16,517 bases of DNA from JAAFIP01 sp043728315 (GTDB taxonomy: Bacteria; Pseudomonadota; Gammaproteobacteria; Burkholderiales; Burkholderiaceae_C): positions 1 to 16,517 of the forward strand of contig JAYTMT010000186.1 in the NCBI GenBank assembly GCA_043728315.1, written 5' to 3'. Every line of letters starts with the position of its first letter. The stretch's first letter is position 1. Both the position numbers and the translations under genes were made by a program. Under the pieces are notes generated by a model, which saw nothing but the letters and a program-made list of their open reading frames with translations, did no database searches and was not told the DNA's origin. This document shows, in pieces, positions 14,180 through 16,517 of the stretch.

Positions 14180-14809
14180 TCAACGTTTTTGCAGCACCGC
14201 GATAAGCTCAAAACTGGGATCCATGGCGATATCTGCGGGCGAAATAAATCCCAATTGGTTCCACTGGATGGGTAACCCCGCCTCCTCGTAGCACATGGCC
14301 ACATACTCTGAGCAAATGAACTCCTTGTCTGGTGCGATTTTGCTCAGTTGCTTGCGCGTGAAGGGTAATTTGGCAGCCACGATGCGCGCAGCGATCTTGG
14401 CGATTTCGTCTTTGTCATAGGGATAACCAAACTGGTCAATCGCATACTGCGTAAGTTTGGTGCGGGCTGTCTCGCTCACTACACTGCCAAAATTCGCGTG
14501 GCGCGCAACGACTATGCCGCCCGGGTACGGACTGCCGTCATTGGCGTAATTTTCAAGGTATTTAGACAGGCGCACGCATCGAACACCTACAGGCTCAACG
14601 CTTTCCAGCAAGAGCACGCGGTCAATCTCGTCCAATCGCAACACAAGGGCCGCGTGCGACCACACACTGTCAGTTGCCGCTTGCAGCATAGACGAGAAAA
14701 TGCCAGTGCCCGAGCACAACACAATATCACCCGTCAATAGCTCGCTGCGCACAACAGAGTGGTAATCCTTCACCGCGTTACGCGGAAATACATCTCGCTT
14801 GAGCATCAT
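14180..14809 (-). CDS. YiiX/YebB-like permuted papain-fold (NlpC/P60-type) hydrolase
   Basis: This 209-residue protein resembles the circularly permuted NlpC/P60 enzymes of the YaeF/YiiX (C92) group. The permuted order is visible: a His first (His52 in VWSHAALVL, after GDIVLCSG), an acidic residue (Glu69 in LLLES), and the probable nucleophile Cys166 late in the chain (FICSEYVAMCYEEAGL). Members are amidases or acyl-thioester-acting enzymes on cell-wall or lipid substrates. No signal peptide is seen, so a cytoplasmic role, possibly with the adjacent thioesterase, is plausible but unproven. The ATG at 14809 has AAGGA at 14816-14820, six bases upstream; an adjacent ATG at 14806 is less well spaced. 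Confidence 0.82.
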   Translation of the reverse strand: MMLKRDVFPRNAVKDYHSVVRSELLTGDIVLCSGTGIFSSMLQAATDSVWSHAALVLRLDEIDRVLLLESVEPVGVRCVRLSKYLENYANDGSPYPGGIVVARHANFGSVVSETARTKLTQYAIDQFGYPYDKDEIAKIAARIVAAKLPFTRKQLSKIAPDKEFICSEYVAMCYEEAGLPIQWNQLGFISPADIAMDPSFELIAVLQKR

Positions 14810-14824
14810 GGTTTATCCTTTACA

Positions 14825-14831
14825 GTTAGGC
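14825..14831 (+). other. Lone integron-type core site GTTAGGC
   Basis: The heptamer GTTAGGC fits the integron core GTTRRRY and is identical to the core at 15623-15629. It lies 28 bases beyond the brnA-like stop and a few bases upstream of the yiiX-like ribosome site. No folded attC partner is seen to its left. It may be the left edge of a cassette inserted at a secondary site, or chance. Confidence 0.4.
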
Positions 14832-14858
14832 AGATACCAACACCCGCTGTCGCCACCA

Positions 14859-15140
14859 TCAAGTCGAAACTCTGCGCTGCGCGGCGCTAGCGCGCGTCCG
14901 TTGGAACGGCAATTTAGAAGGTATTGCTGTAAGACGCTCTGCCAACCAGACTTTGATAACAGACTGGCGGGTAACGCCTAGTTTGCTAGCCTCACGATCG
15001 AGCGAGTCAATCATCCAAGTTGGAAAATCAACATTCACCCTTCTTTGCGTTTGCAGCACGCGCTTGGCTTTGGATACATCCAAAGAAGCCGTGAGATCAA
15101 TACCGTCTTCAAACTGCTGGTCGAATTTTTTAGCTTTCAT
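14859..15140 (-). CDS. BrnA-like antitoxin (ribbon-helix-helix), locus 2
   Basis: This 93-residue probable antitoxin shows the segment RRVNVDFPTWMIDSLDREASKLGVTRQSVIKVWLAERL (about 33-70), a ribbon-helix-helix DNA-binding domain of the CopG/BrnA type: a short beta strand, then two helices joined by LGVTRQSV. The N-terminal MKAKKFDQQFEDGIDL resembles the toxin-contacting part of BrnA proteins. It should bind the upstream BrnT-like toxin and repress the shared promoter. The start overlaps the toxin gene by 11 bases (15130-15140), the toxin-first order normal for brnTA. About 20 basic residues after AERL look unconserved. Confidence 0.83.
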   Translation of the reverse strand: MKAKKFDQQFEDGIDLTASLDVSKAKRVLQTQRRVNVDFPTWMIDSLDREASKLGVTRQSVIKVWLAERLTAIPSKLPFQRTRASAAQRRVST

Positions 15141-15393
15141 AAAGTGCCACCTCTTCTGTGCGTGCGCGCCGAACGGATATCAAACGAATATTGACGCCGC
15201 GATACGTAATGACTGCCGACCAATGCTTGTCGTCGACAAGCCCAATCACCAAAAATCTCGGCTCGTCCTCGGTTTTAGCTGGAATCTCCAGCAGCATCGG
15301 ATCATTCCAGAGACCCTGAGCTTGCTCGAAATCAATGCCATTCTTAGTGCGTTTAGATTCGCTTTTAATGTGATCAAACTCAAATACAAGCAT
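15130..15393 (-). CDS. BrnT-like toxin, locus 2
   Basis: This 87-residue protein resembles BrnT toxins, small RelE-like ribonucleases. The pattern is FEFDHIKSESKRTKNGIDFEQAQGLWNDP, then a central sheet (RFLVIGLVDDKHWSAVITYRGVNIRLISVRRARTEEVALYES), where the IRLISVRRAR-EE---Y ending is the BrnT hallmark. The open frame extends upstream to 15474, but the extension lacks similarity to the family and overlaps the promoter. ATG 15393 immediately follows a palindromic promoter with no Shine-Dalgarno sequence, suggesting a leaderless or near-leaderless message. It overlaps the downstream antitoxin gene by 11 bases. Confidence 0.85.
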   Translation of the reverse strand: MLVFEFDHIKSESKRTKNGIDFEQAQGLWNDPMLLEIPAKTEDEPRFLVIGLVDDKHWSAVITYRGVNIRLISVRRARTEEVALYES

Positions 15394-15434
15394 GGTATAA
15401 AAATTATACCTTAATTGGTGTTTATTTTTACAAA
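15394..15434 (-). promoter_or_regulatory. Promoter/operator of brnTA locus 2
   Basis: On the minus strand a perfect -10 box TATAAT (15408-15403) lies nine bases before the toxin ATG. It sits inside a perfect inverted repeat, GGTATAA-TTT-TTATACC (15410-15394), adjacent to the start codon. A possible -35 TTGTAA (15433-15428) is spaced 19 bases away, which is long. The palindrome is a likely autorepression site for the ribbon-helix-helix antitoxin. Confidence 0.6.
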
Positions 15435-15458
15435 CATGACCGCCCAACACCCAAGTCC

Positions 15459-15477
15459 GGTTGCGCTCGGCCAAAAA
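15459..15477 (+). repeat. Direct repeat copy A, also found at 16495-16513
   Basis: GGTTGCGCTCGGCCAAAAA here and GGTCGCGTTCGGCCAAAAA at 16495-16513 agree in 17 of 19 positions and have the same orientation, about 1 kb apart. They flank brnTA locus 1 and the transposase remnant. Possibly they are mobile-element end sequences; nothing confirms this. Confidence 0.45.
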
Positions 15478-15574
15478 TCAAGCGTAGCAGTCTGGGGTAT
15501 CCCAAAGCGCGAGACTTAAGGGTATCGCAAAAAGATATTTGCATTGGGCTACCTTGGCACCAAATGCCGGGCTC

Positions 15575-15629
15575 GTCCAACAAACGGTTCAGATCGCGGC
15601 TTTGCACGATCTAAGCTTAATCGTTAGGC
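15575..15629 (+). other. attC: Candidate integron attC recombination site (55 bp)
   Basis: The site reads, on the plus strand, R'' GTCCAAC (15575-15581, fits RYYYAAC), L'' GGTTCAGATCG (15586-15596), a ten-base loop, L' CGATCTAAGC (15607-15616) and R' GTTAGGC (15623-15629, fits GTTRRRY). L'' pairs with L' except for one mismatch and one unpaired C after GGTT, in the place of the extrahelical base that sets attC polarity in known 59-base elements. The R arms pair at five of seven positions plus a wobble. The brnA-like stop codon of locus 1 (15624-15626) lies inside the core. This is structure read by eye, not a covariance-model hit. Confidence 0.65.
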
Positions 15630-15848
15630 AGTTTGGGGCCAATTGATTTGAACTTTTCGACTGCTAGCAAGGCAGTCTCGCAGGTACAAATTAATAAGGC
15701 TTTGATACGGCATACCTGCCTCATCTGCCATGCCTTTGAAATACTGCACAACGTCTTCTGACAGACGCATGGTGACAGGCTTTTTTAGCTTGGAGGCGTA
15801 TGGGTTTTTGCGGGACTTCAGCTTGACGAGGTCGTATTCTGCTTTCAT
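15624..15848 (-). CDS. BrnA-like antitoxin, locus 1
   Basis: This 74-residue probable antitoxin has the DNA-binding part KKPVTMRLSEDVVQYFKGMADEAGMPYQSLINLYLRDCL (about 22-60), a ribbon-helix-helix of BrnA/CopG type. The N-terminus MKAEYDLVKLKSRKNPYASKLK is basic, as in BrnA proteins. Its start overlaps the toxin stop by ATGA (15845-15848). Its TAA stop is formed by the core of the adjoining attC-like site, a common situation in gene cassettes. It is expected to neutralise the upstream toxin and repress the palindromic promoter at 16130-16166. Confidence 0.85.
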   Translation of the reverse strand: MKAEYDLVKLKSRKNPYASKLKKPVTMRLSEDVVQYFKGMADEAGMPYQSLINLYLRDCLASSRKVQINWPQTA

Positions 15849-16132
15849 GTTGATCCACCTTGATAGAACGCGCTTTCACGTTTGCTTGCTTTGCGTGCCG
15901 AAATAATGCGAATTGTTGCACCTTGCGCGCGTTCGCAATGACAAACTATGAGAAGCTTGGCAAGCGAGCTCATGCCCAGCATCAGGAATCGTTCTTCTTC
16001 CTCAGAATGTTCATCGTCGAAAAACTGAACGCCAAACTCGTCGTAGAAGGTCGATTTCGCCTCTTCAAAAGATACGTGATGCTTTTTGAGATTTGCAGAC
16101 GCTTTAGCCTCATCCCATTCAAAATTTATCAT
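15845..16132 (-). CDS. brnT: BrnT family toxin, locus 1
   Basis: This 95-residue protein is close to textbook BrnT: MINFEWDEAKASANLKKHHVSFEEAKSTFYDEFGVQFFDDEHSEEEERFLMLGMSS, then LLIVCHCERAQGATIRIISARKASKRESAFY. BrnT is a RelE-fold ribonuclease whose expression halts translation and growth until BrnA binds it. The IRIISARKA--RE---Y ending carries the expected basic and Tyr residues. ATG 16132 lies six bases after a -10 box without a Shine-Dalgarno sequence. The gene is coupled to its antitoxin by an ATGA overlap. Compared with locus 2 the proteins are clearly different alleles, not a recent duplication. Confidence 0.93.
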   Translation of the reverse strand: MINFEWDEAKASANLKKHHVSFEEAKSTFYDEFGVQFFDDEHSEEEERFLMLGMSSLAKLLIVCHCERAQGATIRIISARKASKRESAFYQGGST

Positions 16133-16166
16133 ACATACATTGTACGTATGCTTTTTTACAAGTCAA
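16130..16166 (-). promoter_or_regulatory. Promoter/operator of brnTA locus 1
   Basis: On the minus strand, -35 TTGACT (16166-16161), a 16-base spacer and -10 TACAAT (16144-16139) are followed after six bases by the toxin ATG (16132-16130). Transcription should thus start at the ATG itself. An inverted repeat with nine-base arms (16130-16138 and 16142-16150, eight of nine paired, three-base spacer) covers both the -10 box and the start codon and is the likely antitoxin operator. Confidence 0.65.
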
Positions 16167-16175
16167 GTCCTCTGG

Positions 16176-16451
16176 CTGCTCTTGCAGCACGTATTGCCCA
16201 AGGGGTTTAGACGGGCACGCAATTTTGGTTTCCTTCACCCCAACAGCAAACGGCTGATTGCATTGCTCAGGTTGTTGGTGTTCAAGCGCCCCAACACAGC
16301 GCCAAAACAATCGACTGACGCAGTTGCCACGGCGCGTGCGCAGTGGCAATGCACGTGCTGCGGCGGGCTGATGCTGGTAGTGCGCAGGCGGATTTTGCCC
16401 TCTATTGACACCTTGCCGAGTAAACAACGCGAGGCAAATTCACCCCAGTAA
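16176..16451 (+). pseudogene. C-terminal remnant of an IS91-family transposase
   Basis: From about 16176 the plus-strand frame reads LLLQHVLPKGFRRARNFGFLHPNSKRLIALLRLL, then a short Cys-rich end CTCCGGLMLVVRRRI. This matches the C-terminal end of IS91-type (Y2, HUH) transposases, where LP-GF-R-R-FG-LH-N-KRL is conserved and a zinc-binding motif follows. The upstream part of the frame is antisense to the brnT promoter and unrelated, so the transposase has lost its catalytic His-His and Tyr motifs and is truncated at 16165-16176. The stop is at 16449. Recognition is from memory of the family. Confidence 0.7.
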
Positions 16452-16494
16452 CTGGCACCGCACCGTCAGCACACCAATGCCTATCGGGTGTTGT

Positions 16495-16513
16495 GGTCGC
16501 GTTCGGCCAAAAA
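16495..16513 (+). repeat. Direct repeat copy B, at the window end
   Basis: GGTCGCGTTCGGCCAAAAA lies 43 bases after the transposase remnant's stop and matches 15459-15477 in 17 of 19 positions. It may belong to the 3' (ori) end of the IS91-type element. The window ends four bases later, so its full extent cannot be seen. Confidence 0.4.
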
Positions 16514-16517
16514 CACC

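Noticed and set aside
14750..14831. A full attC left of the GTTAGGC at 14825
   Set aside because: No RYYYAAC with pairing inner arms was found upstream, and the stretch is the 5' end and ribosome site of the yiiX-like gene.
15442..15448. GCCCAAC as the outer core of a second or longer attC
   Set aside because: It fits RYYYAAC, but no complementary arm or GTTRRRY lies at a suitable distance with pairing.
15394..15474. N-terminal extension of the BrnT-like toxin of locus 2
   Set aside because: It would run through the palindromic promoter, and the family N-terminus begins at MLVFEFDH.
16119..16427. Minus-strand open frame of 102 codons opposite the transposase remnant
   Set aside because: The plus-strand frame carries recognisable transposase sequence and the minus translation does not resemble a family.

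Overview
The window looks like a chromosomal segment of a betaproteobacterium of the order Burkholderiales, most likely the family Comamonadaceae. Three things suggest this: the xerC / DUF484 / dapF block, a Bug-type solute receptor lying beside a TRAP transporter, and moderately high GC with a lower-GC right end. The assignment is inferred from gene content and protein style; nothing was searched.

Layout. (1) 1-307 is non-coding and holds a long imperfect inverted repeat and a pair of direct repeats. (2) 308-3556, minus strand: a housekeeping block of dapF (lysine and peptidoglycan precursor), a DUF484 protein and xerC (chromosome dimer resolution), followed by a Uma2/DUF820 nuclease-like protein. 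(3) 3615-4841, plus strand: a carboxymuconolactone-decarboxylase-like protein, then a Phd/YefM antitoxin and RelE/ParE toxin pair with its own promoter. (4) 4858-13649: a sugar-catabolism locus built around a divergent promoter near 7850-7910. Leftward are an aldo/keto reductase resembling L-fucose / D-threo-aldose dehydrogenase, an amidohydrolase resembling L-fuconolactonase, and a Bug periplasmic receptor. Rightward are a GntR/FCD repressor, a DHDPS-family aldolase (TTG start coupled to the repressor stop), a complete TRAP transporter (DctP, DctQ, DctM) and a ribokinase-like PfkB kinase. Together they suggest import by TRAP, oxidation of an aldose to a lactone, hydrolysis to the aldonate, and later aldol cleavage of a 2-keto-3-deoxy acid. 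The dehydratase needed between the last two steps is not in the window. (5) 13716-14809, minus strand: a YiiX-like permuted papain-fold hydrolase and a hotdog thioesterase. The latter's stop lies in a 10-bp tandem repeat that closes all reading frames.

(6) 14825-16517 is an accessory region of lower GC. Two toxin-antitoxin pairs of BrnT/BrnA type lie on the minus strand, separated by a 55-bp element (15575-15629) with the architecture of an integron attC recombination site: both core sites, an imperfect stem and one extrahelical base. A second copy of the core heptamer GTTAGGC stands at 14825, just upstream of the yiiX-like ribosome binding site, so 14826-15623 can be read as one 798-bp mobile gene cassette. 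The region ends in the C-terminal remnant of an IS91-family transposase. No integron integrase is visible here.

A recurring theme is that all three toxin-antitoxin operons have a -10 box 6-9 bases before the first start codon, usually inside a palindrome. This predicts leaderless or nearly leaderless, autorepressed transcripts.
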